Below are positions 57,453-64,000 of a DNA stretch of 64,000 nt, in pieces. The translations under genes were made by a program, and so were the position numbers. The stretch covers positions 40,813 to 104,812 of the forward strand of contig JBOFSQ010000035.1 of NCBI GenBank assembly GCA_051651625.1, written 5' to 3'. The notes beneath the pieces are model-generated. The model was not told the DNA's origin. It ran no database searches and worked only from the letters and a program-made list of their open reading frames with translations. This stretch comes from JBOFSQ01 sp051651625. GTDB lineage: Bacteria > Planctomycetota > Planctomycetia > Pirellulales > Thermoguttaceae. Each line of letters begins with the position of its first letter. Position 1 is the stretch's first letter.

Positions 57453-57653
57453 ATGCAAACTGTGCGCGATTGCCGTTTCTCAAAACCTTACCGCGCGTCT
57501 TTGGGCAAGCGACTTCTTGCAGTGATGATTGCGGAGTTTCCGCTCTCCGATTCAGAAAGAATCGACGCCTTTTTTGCAGAACGCGGATACGATGCAAAGG
57601 TTCTCGACGCGGGGCAGTTTGCAGTGCCGAACAGCATTACACGGGAATCATGA
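57453..57653 (+). CDS. Small hypothetical protein
   Basis: A 66-residue ORF (MQTVRDCRFSKPYRASLGKRLLAVMIAEFPLSDSERIDAFFAERGYDAKVLDAGQFAVPNS) ending 3 bp before a sensor kinase gene. The composition is protein-like (SDSERIDAFFAERGYDAKVL is a plausible helix-strand unit). No family recognised and no clear Shine-Dalgarno, so it may be spurious. Confidence 0.4.
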   Translation: MQTVRDCRFSKPYRASLGKRLLAVMIAEFPLSDSERIDAFFAERGYDAKVLDAGQFAVPNSITRES

Positions 57654-57656
57654 ACC

Positions 57657-59480
57657 ATGTCGAAACGCCCGCACCGAAGTCTGTTTGAGTCTAGCCTTGA
57701 GATGAAGTGTCTGTGCTTCTTCGGGGTCGCGCTTACGGTTGTGATTTCGGTGAGTATCTATTTGTCGTGGAAGGTGATGTGGATTCCGATCAAGCGTCAG
57801 AATCCGCTCTCGGCGAACCTCTGGGTCGTGCAGCACCTCACGAACAAGCACTGGGCAGCGTTCAAACCGTCGAGCGAAACGGAGACGAGTGCAGCAGCGT
57901 CGTCTACGTCAACCGACACGACCGAGAGCGACGAGTTCATCAAATTGATGGAGGCGATCAATCAGCGAATTCGTCGTCAGGAGTTTTCGTGTGAGATAAT
58001 TCCGGCGGAGCCGCCGCGTCCGAGTCCACTCGACCCCAACGCGCCGACGCCAGAAAAGGCCGCAGAAATCGCGGCTCGTTACGCCAAAGGTGGCGAGTAC
58101 GACCAGTTCATCTCCAAACTCGATTCGCCTGAAACCGTATTCTTTGATCGCCTCGCCTCCGACGGGCAATACCACTACTACGAAGCGATTCGCGCCGAAC
58201 GCATCTGCTTGAGTTGTCACAACCTCGACCGCACGAGCGACGACGAACTCGCCGTTGGCGACCTCATGGCCGTTGCGCACGTTGTCGTCCCCGAACCGCC
58301 ATCGAAACGCGAGATCACTCGCAACTGGGCACTACTTCTCGGCGTGGCGATTATCACAGCGTTTCTTTCAATTATCGCGTTTTATGTCATCGTGAGATGG
58401 GTCATCATTCGCCCGATGAAAAGTCTACGCGACGTTGCCGAAGCGATCTCACGCGGCGACACGACAAAACGTGCGCAGCTCACGACTGGCGACGAATTCG
58501 AAGCACTCGGCGAGGCGTTCAACCGAATGATTCAGCACCTCCGCAGTGCCCACGAAAAACTGCGAACGACAAATATCGATCTCGAAAAACACGTCGATGA
58601 ACTGGCCCACCTCACGATTCAGCTCTACGAAACCAACCGCGTCAAGAGCGACTTTATGGCGACGATGAGTCACGAACTTCGCACGCCGCTTAACAGCATC
58701 CTCGGTTTCAGCGACGTACTCGGCGGCATTTCCACGCTCAATGAAAAGCAGCAACGCTACGTTGAAAACATCAACAAATCGGGGCGTTCACTGCTGACGA
58801 TGATCAACGACATTCTCGACATGGCGAAGATGGAAGCGGGGCGAATGGAGCCGCACATCTCGACGTTTTCAATCGAACAGATCGCCGCCGCGCAGTGCGA
58901 TATGGCCAAACCGCTCGTCGATAAAAAGAACATCGACCTCTCTCTCACGCTCGAACCGTCGCTCCCGCCGATGGAGCAAGACGCATCGCGGATTCAGCAG
59001 ATTCTCAACAATCTTTTGTCGAACGCGATTAAGTTTACGCCTGAAGGTGGACGCATAAGTGTCGTCGTTAATCGCGTGATGCTTCCGCCGCGTGCGGCTG
59101 CGGGGAATGTTCCGATTCCAACTCGTGCTGCTGAAGTTCCGGTGTTGAAACTTGTCGTCACCGACACAGGCGTTGGCATTTCGCCAGAAGATCAACTTGT
59201 TGTGTTTGAGAAATTTCGTCAAGGTTCGGGCGACGGAAAATCGTCTGACACGACTCTCCGCCGCGAACACTCTGGTAGCGGACTCGGCCTCTCGATAGTC
59301 AAAGAAATTTGCAAGATGCTCGATGGCGAAGTGACACTCGAAAGCCGCCTCGGTGTTGGGAGCACGTTCGTTGTTCACCTTCCGTGGACGCTCAGCCCGA
59401 AGATTCCGCAAGAATCAGAGATGATGACCGAAATCAGCAAGTTCGCCAAAGGCCGCAATCACGGAACACCAACACCGTAA
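57657..59480 (+). CDS. Sensor histidine kinase with a c-type haem periplasmic domain
   Basis: A 607-residue protein. A membrane helix (about 17-38), a periplasmic domain (about 39-222) carrying CLSCH at residues 184-188 (a c-type haem site; DUF3365/Tll0287-like), a second helix (about 225-248), HAMP (about 250-300), a coiled linker, the HisKA box FMATMSHELRTPLNSILGFSDVL with phospho-acceptor His339, and the ATPase domain (NNLLSNAIKFTPEGG, DTGVGI, GSGLGLSIVK). It may sense redox state, NO or CO. No response regulator is adjacent. Confidence 0.9.
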   Translation: MSKRPHRSLFESSLEMKCLCFFGVALTVVISVSIYLSWKVMWIPIKRQNPLSANLWVVQHLTNKHWAAFKPSSETETSAAASSTSTDTTESDEFIKLMEAINQRIRRQEFSCEIIPAEPPRPSPLDPNAPTPEKAAEIAARYAKGGEYDQFISKLDSPETVFFDRLASDGQYHYYEAIRAERICLSCHNLDRTSDDELAVGDLMAVAHVVVPEPPSKREITRNWALLLGVAIITAFLSIIAFYVIVRWVIIRPMKSLRDVAEAISRGDTTKRAQLTTGDEFEALGEAFNRMIQHLRSAHEKLRTTNIDLEKHVDELAHLTIQLYETNRVKSDFMATMSHELRTPLNSILGFSDVLGGISTLNEKQQRYVENINKSGRSLLTMINDILDMAKMEAGRMEPHISTFSIEQIAAAQCDMAKPLVDKKNIDLSLTLEPSLPPMEQDASRIQQILNNLLSNAIKFTPEGGRISVVVNRVMLPPRAAAGNVPIPTRAAEVPVLKLVVTDTGVGISPEDQLVVFEKFRQGSGDGKSSDTTLRREHSGSGLGLSIVKEICKMLDGEVTLESRLGVGSTFVVHLPWTLSPKIPQESEMMTEISKFAKGRNHGTPTP

Positions 59481-59481
59481 A

Positions 59482-59580
59482 TACTCAAGATGGTTTAGAT
59501 TTCCCGTACCAAAACGGTAGCGGCCCAGCGAGGCCGCGGTACGACGGAGGGCGAAGCCTACAAATCAACCCGTAACGGGT
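59482..59580 (+). repeat. Intergenic repeat R110, copy 4
   Basis: Begins 2 bp after the kinase stop: ACTCAAGATGGTTTAGATTT, GTACCAAAACGGTAGCGGCC, GGAGGGCGAAGCCTACAAAT and ACCCGTAACGGGT. It has a shortened middle (about 12 bp fewer than copies 3 and 5). Confidence 0.83.
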
Positions 59581-59675
59581 TTGTTTTTGAATAATGGCTT
59601 CAAGTCTGCGGTACAGAATGCCGATGGCGGTGTCTCGTTTGCTGGCCGCTTCCATAAACTTTGGGGTATCGATCA

Positions 59676-60032
59676 ATGCCACAAGAACTCTACTCTCTCA
59701 ACGCTGTTGTCCTTTCACCATCGCAGCAGGCTCTACTTTTGAAGGTTCTTCTGTGGTTGGCGCACGCATTGTGTGTCGGTGTTGCGGCGTGGTTTCTGTC
59801 GATGCCGCGTCATCGTCCGTCGCTCGGCGGCGTTCTCACGGTCGGAGTTTTGGGTGGTGCCGTCGGCATCTTTCTCTGGACGTGGCTCATGCAAATCGAG
59901 CCTTCTACGTTTAACCCGTTCAGCGTTGCTGGCGGACTAGCATCGGTCATTACAGGCGTTTTCCTCATTTGGGGCTGGCGACTTTGGTGCTATGTTAACA
60001 ACAAACCGCGTGCAGCGTCAATCAATCTGTAA
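59676..60032 (+). CDS. Small membrane protein
   Basis: A 118-residue protein from ATG 59676 with three hydrophobic helices (ALLLKVLLWLAHALCVGVAAWFL, LTVGVLGGAVGIFLWTWLM, AGGLASVITGVFLIWGWRLWCYV). I recognise no family. It ends 12 bp before a methyltransferase gene. Confidence 0.6.
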   Translation: MPQELYSLNAVVLSPSQQALLLKVLLWLAHALCVGVAAWFLSMPRHRPSLGGVLTVGVLGGAVGIFLWTWLMQIEPSTFNPFSVAGGLASVITGVFLIWGWRLWCYVNNKPRAASINL

Positions 60033-60044
60033 CGGAGAACAGCA

Positions 60045-60716
60045 ATGAGTCAGTCCAACATTTCCGCGTCGGCAGACATTCAAGAGATGGCTCGTCAATC
60101 GCGGTGTCCGAGTGGTGAGTACGGAATTACGATTAGCCGCAAGATGCACCAAGTCAACGAAGGTCTGACGATGCGAACGGTCGATGCCCTCGAACTTCAG
60201 TCTGGCGAGTGGTGCCTTGAACTGGGGCAAGCTGCCGCATTACACGTTCCGTCCATCTTGCAGCGAGCTACCGACTTGCACTACGAAGGTGTAGAAATTT
60301 CCGAGACGATGGTCAATGATGCGCAAAACATTAGCAAAGACTGGCCGCAAGCACACTTTCAACACTACGACGGTGAACACATCCCGTTTGACGATGCAAA
60401 GTTTAACAAGGCGTTTGCGGTCAACACGATCTATTTTCACGACGATCCGGTGGCGATGTTCATTGAGGTTTTGAGAGTGCTCAAACCGGGTGGACGCTTT
60501 GCGATTTCTTTTGCGGCCCGCAAGGCGATGGAGTCGTTACCGTTCGCACTCTTCGGATTCACGCCGTATGACGGCAACGACGTTGCCCCGCTGATGGAAG
60601 CTGCTGGGTTTCAAATCGTAAGCGTGACACAATATCTCGACCCTACCGTCACACCATTCGGCGAAGAAACGCTCCGCGATGTCGCCATCGTCGTTGGCGA
60701 TAAGCCGATGAGTTGA
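60045..60716 (+). CDS. Class I SAM-dependent methyltransferase
   Basis: A 223-residue protein with a degenerate SAM loop (CLELGQAAALHVPSIL), the acidic strand YEGVEISETMV, and FAVNTIYFHDDPVAMFIEVLRVLKPGGRFAISFAAR (the PGG post-motif typical of methyltransferase type 11). The substrate (small molecule or lipid) is unknown. GGAGA precedes ATG 60045. Confidence 0.83.
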   Translation: MSQSNISASADIQEMARQSRCPSGEYGITISRKMHQVNEGLTMRTVDALELQSGEWCLELGQAAALHVPSILQRATDLHYEGVEISETMVNDAQNISKDWPQAHFQHYDGEHIPFDDAKFNKAFAVNTIYFHDDPVAMFIEVLRVLKPGGRFAISFAARKAMESLPFALFGFTPYDGNDVAPLMEAAGFQIVSVTQYLDPTVTPFGEETLRDVAIVVGDKPMS

Positions 60717-60724
60717 CGCCTCAT

Positions 60725-61471
60725 TCACACACACCGCATCGTCGCTGCGACAATCCCCGCTGCGTTTGCGGTCTCTGCGACTGCTGATGCCGGAAAACCT
60801 AGGGCCGCAAGCGTCGCGGCGGTGACGGGGCCGATGGCAATGAGACGTGTCGCCCGAAGGTGTTCGCCCCAGAGACGAACCAGCGACTCCGCTATCGCGG
60901 AACTCGTGACAGTAACCGCATCAATCTTTTTGCTACGCATCATCGCGTCAACGCGCGGGTCGATTTCGTTCGGTGACACATCGACGCTTTCGTAAACGGC
61001 AACTTCTGTTACAACTCCACCTGCGGCCACGAGACCGCTTGCAAGCGCGTCGCCACCACGCGATCCACGCACCGAAAGAAACCGTTGTCGCCGCTGCGCT
61101 TCTGCGTTGAGAGCCGCCGCGAGTGCTGCTGCGGTTGCCGTTTCTGGACAGACATTTACAGGGCGTCGCCACAACGTCTCGACGCTGCGTGCAGTCTCGC
61201 GTCCTACCGCGCCGATCTTGTGCGGCGGCGGAAACGTCACCGGTGAAACTTCTTGCCAGCGTTCGCCAAACCATTGAACACCGCTAACGCTCGAAAAGAG
61301 AATCCAGTCGAACGAATCGTGCGCGGCGATCACATCGTCAACGCGCGTCCACGACGCTGGTTGCCGAATCACAATTGCCGCCTGACAAAGAACGTCCCAC
61401 CCCACCTCCGCAAACGCCGCACGGAGCGAAGCCGTCTGGTCAGCGGGGCGTGTCAACAGAACTGTCGGCAA
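60725..61471 (-). CDS. hemD: Uroporphyrinogen-III synthase
   Basis: A 248-residue protein. It resembles HemD throughout: VLLTRPADQTASLRAAF, DWILFSSVSGVQWFGERW, IGAVGRETARSV, FLSVRGSRGGDALASGLVAAGGVVTEVAVYESV, DAVTVTSSAIAESLV, LIAIGPVTAATLAALG. It cyclises hydroxymethylbilane to uroporphyrinogen III in haem and sirohaem synthesis. No other haem genes are adjacent. Confidence 0.88.
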   Translation of the reverse strand: MPTVLLTRPADQTASLRAAFAEVGWDVLCQAAIVIRQPASWTRVDDVIAAHDSFDWILFSSVSGVQWFGERWQEVSPVTFPPPHKIGAVGRETARSVETLWRRPVNVCPETATAAALAAALNAEAQRRQRFLSVRGSRGGDALASGLVAAGGVVTEVAVYESVDVSPNEIDPRVDAMMRSKKIDAVTVTSSAIAESLVRLWGEHLRATRLIAIGPVTAATLAALGFPASAVAETANAAGIVAATMRCV

Positions 61472-61489
61472 AGTGTAATCGGAGCGAGA

Positions 61490-61525
61490 GAATAAGAACG
61501 CGAAGCGTAAGCGAGTGCCCGAATC
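61490..61525. repeat. Half PAL70 element
   Basis: One arm (AATAAGAACGCGAAGCGTAA followed by GCGAGTGCCCGAATCGG) with no matching second arm nearby. It lies between the start of hemD and the stop of the GTPase gene. Confidence 0.75.
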
Positions 61526-61588
61526 GGTGGACGCGATGGTTTTGGATTTCGTTCGCGGTATGGATACACACCGCGAATGCGAACGATG

Positions 61589-62602
61589 TCACGCCCCCGC
61601 AACGTGCAGTTCCACAACATCACCGTCGGCAAGAACGTAGTCGCCTTTCATCGGCGTACCGTCGTGGACGTTCGGTCCCCACACTTTGCCGAACTTGAGT
61701 TTCTTGGCGTAGTCTTTGTGAATCTGTTCGGCGAGTTCGAGCATCGTCGCGTCGCGCGGGAGTGTGAACGGTGCAGAGCGGTCAGCCTCTTTTTGCGCGG
61801 GCGACTTTGTGTAAACGCGAATGACGTTCATCGCCTCATAAATCGCGGTGCGGAGCGGTTCGAGCGTGGCAACGTCGCTAGCGGAAACGCAAAACTCTTC
61901 AAACGGCAACGGACAAAGTTCGTGAAAGAGTTTGAGTCGTTCTTGTGCGTCATCGACATCAATTTTGTTGGCGAGTAAAAAAGTTCGCGTGAACGACAGT
62001 CCCATATCTTCTTCGTCGAGATACGTCTCGCGTGCGAGTCGCGTCTTGGTACTTTCGAGTCGCGTCACAACTTCTTGGCACTGTTCAACACCGTCGTCGC
62101 TACCGAGATCGAGCATCAAGAGAACAAGTTCACTTGAGCGGATGAAACCGTAGATCGACGCCTCCATAAAGTCGGTTGTGATTGGCGGCGTGTCGATGAG
62201 TTGGACGAAGACGTTTTCCCACGCCATCATTCCGGGTTGCGGCATTTGCGTGGTGAACGGATACGCGGCGACTTCCGGCGTGGCACGCGTGAGCGACGCA
62301 AGTAGCTGACTCTTCCCCGCGTTCGGGCCGCCGATAATTACCGCCGTTCCCGCACCTTGTCGCGGAATCTTGACCGACTTCGTGCCGCCACTTTTTTTCC
62401 CCTTGCCACTTCTGGCGTCTTCGACAGCTTTTTTGGCGTCGGAGATTTTCGTCTTGAGTTTGGCTTGGAGGTGGTCGGTGCCTTTGTGCTTCGGCATTTC
62501 CGCGAGCATCACCTGCAACCACTTCAGCTCTTCGTCGGGCGTTTCGGCACGGCGGTAACCGTCTTCCGCCTTCTTATATTGTTGTGTTAGATTTGCTGGC
62601 AT
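61589..62602 (-). CDS. OBG/DRG-type GTPase with TGS domain
   Basis: A 337-residue GTPase. An N-terminal helical region (1-80) precedes the P-loop GGPNAGKS (91-98), a switch with DTPPI, the NKID specificity motif (ANKIDVDD) and an SASD loop. A C-terminal TGS-like segment (KEADRSAPFTLPRDATMLELAEQIHKDYAKKLKFGKVWG, ending GDYVLADGDVVELH) follows. This is the layout of DRG-type, translation-associated GTPases. The exact role in planctomycetes is unknown. Confidence 0.88.
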   Translation of the reverse strand: MPANLTQQYKKAEDGYRRAETPDEELKWLQVMLAEMPKHKGTDHLQAKLKTKISDAKKAVEDARSGKGKKSGGTKSVKIPRQGAGTAVIIGGPNAGKSQLLASLTRATPEVAAYPFTTQMPQPGMMAWENVFVQLIDTPPITTDFMEASIYGFIRSSELVLLMLDLGSDDGVEQCQEVVTRLESTKTRLARETYLDEEDMGLSFTRTFLLANKIDVDDAQERLKLFHELCPLPFEEFCVSASDVATLEPLRTAIYEAMNVIRVYTKSPAQKEADRSAPFTLPRDATMLELAEQIHKDYAKKLKFGKVWGPNVHDGTPMKGDYVLADGDVVELHVAGA

Positions 62603-62721
62603 TGCGGCATTGTCCCCAACAAGACAAAGTTTTGAAGGGGGGATGGGAGAATCGTGATTGTTCGGGGCACTCGCTTACGCTTCGTATTCTTGTTCGGGAT
62701 GTGAACGATTACCCGTTTTCT

Positions 62722-62835
62722 ACTCAAGACGGTTTGAATTTCCCGTACCAAAACGGTAGCGGCCCATCGAGGCGTCATTGCCGCAAGCCGCGGTCTTGTG
62801 GAGGGCGAAGCCTACAAATCTACCCGTAACGGGTA
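62722..62835 (+). repeat. Intergenic repeat R110, copy 5, with a half PAL70 upstream
   Basis: ACTCAAGACGGTTTGAATTT, the central GGCCCATCGAGGCGTCATTG, GGAGGGCGAAGCCTACAAAT and the terminal ACCCGTAACGGGT. It starts 120 bp upstream of the GTPase start, just outside a PAL70 half copy (62660-62690), and abuts the stop of the minus-strand hydrolase gene at 62836. Confidence 0.85.
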
Positions 62836-63699
62836 TCAAATCCACAGAATCAATTTTCCGTTCAACATATCGGGGAGTTTGCGGTGAACGGTGCGGACAA
62901 CTTCGTCGTCGTGGATGCGTGTGCTGAAGTGGGAAGCGATGACGCGGTCGTTCTGAAATCGTTCGCGGCGGGCGATCAGGTCGTCGAGGTGGATGTGGCC
63001 GTATTTGTGGATCGACGCCCCGCGATGTTTGGACGACACGAACGTCACTTCGAGAATCAAAACGTTCGTGGTGTAGAGTTCGGGCGAGATGTCGAGTGCG
63101 CGGATTGACGTGTCGCCGAGGTACGCGACTCGTGGTTGCCGCGTCTCGTGTGAGACTTCTACGCCGCTTACGGCAACGTCGCGGATTTCGTCGCGCGATA
63201 AGTGCAAAAACTCTGGCTTCAATTTCTTGCGACGTTCCCAAACGATGTAGCCGACGGATGGTAGCGTGTGAAATGTCGGTATGACAGTCACAACAAGTTC
63301 GCGTGAAAGTACGCACGAATCGCCCGCCTTGACGCCAACAAGTTCACACGGCAAACGCCCGCGATCAAGACGACTGGCCGCAGTCAAAAAGTTGTGTACA
63401 GAATCGACGTTCTCTTCGGGAAGATAAATGACGGGCGGTTCCATCTTCATCATCCGTCGCCGCGCGACATAAGCGGGGAGGGCGAGTGCGTGATCGAGAT
63501 GCGTGTGCGAAAGAAACCATCGCGGCGTCCCCATAAACGCCCACGGCTGCGCACCGAGATCGAAGCCGAGTTTCATTTCGGGGATGCGCCAATAAGTCTG
63601 CATCGCCGCACGCGAATAACCTTGAACGGTAATGTCGCCAGCGGTGATGCTATGATAAACTTGGTCGTCATACGGTCGGTCATCGAATTCTTCTGACAT
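62836..63699 (-). CDS. Metallo-beta-lactamase-fold hydrolase (RNase Z-like)
   Basis: A 287-residue protein with the metal-binding motif SHTHLDHA (His65, His67, Asp69, His70), VVTVIPTFHTLPSVGYIV, YLGDTS (the Asp ligand), and a late His in HLDDLIARRERFQNDRVIASHFS. It resembles RNase Z/arylsulfatase-like members of the fold, so a phosphodiesterase activity, perhaps tRNA 3' processing, is plausible. The substrate-specific exosite of true RNase Z is not clear. Confidence 0.82.
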   Translation of the reverse strand: MSEEFDDRPYDDQVYHSITAGDITVQGYSRAAMQTYWRIPEMKLGFDLGAQPWAFMGTPRWFLSHTHLDHALALPAYVARRRMMKMEPPVIYLPEENVDSVHNFLTAASRLDRGRLPCELVGVKAGDSCVLSRELVVTVIPTFHTLPSVGYIVWERRKKLKPEFLHLSRDEIRDVAVSGVEVSHETRQPRVAYLGDTSIRALDISPELYTTNVLILEVTFVSSKHRGASIHKYGHIHLDDLIARRERFQNDRVIASHFSTRIHDDEVVRTVHRKLPDMLNGKLILWI

Positions 63700-64000
63700 G
63701 TCTACAAAGAGTTTCTGCGTGTAAAAACGTGGATGCGGCGGTGAACGTGAAACCGCCCATCGTACCGAAAGAGTGACAAATCGACAGGGGAACCGCAGAA
63801 AATCTTTGTCTCACGGGTGTAGTAAAGTTTTCTTGCAGTCGTGAATGACGTATTTGCCCCAACGGGGCAGCAAGAGCTTAGCCGTGGGTGAGCGAAGCGA
63901 ACCCACGGTGCGTGGCCCACCGGAATTCGTAGCCCCAACGGGGCGTAAGAACATTGGTGAGCGTTGCGATTCTTGCGCCCCGTTGGGGCTTGAGATGTTG
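63700..64000. repeat. End of window: repeat-rich non-coding DNA
   Basis: About 300 bp without a supported gene. From 63850 it contains repeated GCCCCAACGGGGC palindromes (63853, 63928 and, as GCCCCGTTGGGGC, 63975) and the stem CCGTGGGT...ACCCACGG (63882-63907). The same GCCCC-GGGGC type occurs inside the composite element at 31100-31430. Confidence 0.7.

Overview
The window looks like chromosomal DNA from a Planctomycetota bacterium of moderate G+C content. I infer this from the gene families: two Tat-exported Gfo/Idh/MocA oxidoreductases, a ThuA-isomerase fusion, a DUF1570 protease-like protein, a PhoPQ-activated (PqaA) family protein, a tandem FGE-sulfatase-like protein, exported YVTN and HEAT proteins, and many short palindromic intergenic repeats. 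No rRNA or tRNA gene, CRISPR array, prophage or insertion sequence was recognised.

Region 1 (1-18973) is an F-type ATP synthase locus in the classical order b, delta, alpha, gamma, beta, but it is interrupted twice. About 2 kb lies between atpA and atpG: three ParE-type toxin-antitoxin (TA) pairs and a small membrane protein. About 12 kb lies between atpG and atpD: a PH-domain membrane protein, HicAB, a dihaem peroxidase, a large ankyrin protein, two more ParE-type TA pairs, a phosphoesterase, a BglII-like restriction-modification pair, a SoxA-like cytochrome, a DUF433/DUF5615 TA pair, a nuclease, a flavin-binding-type protein and a secreted protein. All of it is co-directional. No atpC (epsilon) follows atpD.

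Region 2 (about 19-39 kb) is still entirely on the + strand. It holds carbohydrate-type catabolic and exported proteins, further TA-like pairs (PIN, DUF4160/DUF2442, a second PIN), a stand-alone biotin carboxylase, a macrodomain protein, a DUF305 lipoprotein and a three-gene exported operon (YVTN, zinc-ribbon/STN-like, PqaA). Several families of palindromic repeats occupy the gaps, including two composite elements bounded by perfect inverted repeats of 13-15 bp.

Region 3 (39.4-45.0 kb) is a cluster of envelope proteins of unknown role: a DUF4282 membrane protein, a secreted three-repeat protein broken by a one-base deletion in an A run, a membrane protein, a lipoprotein and a secreted protein with two FGE-like domains. 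Two of these genes share a near-identical hairpin leader.

Region 4 (45.4-64 kb) is largely housekeeping with mixed strands: a tRNA thiolase-like protein, recA, an rRNA-methyltransferase-like protein, a thioredoxin with two possible starts, pyrE, a LOG-family protein, a solitary C5 DNA methyltransferase, a histidine kinase with a haem-binding sensor domain, hemD, an OBG/DRG-type GTPase and a metallo-beta-lactamase-fold hydrolase. It also carries a conserved-looking two-gene module of unknown function (54022-54872).
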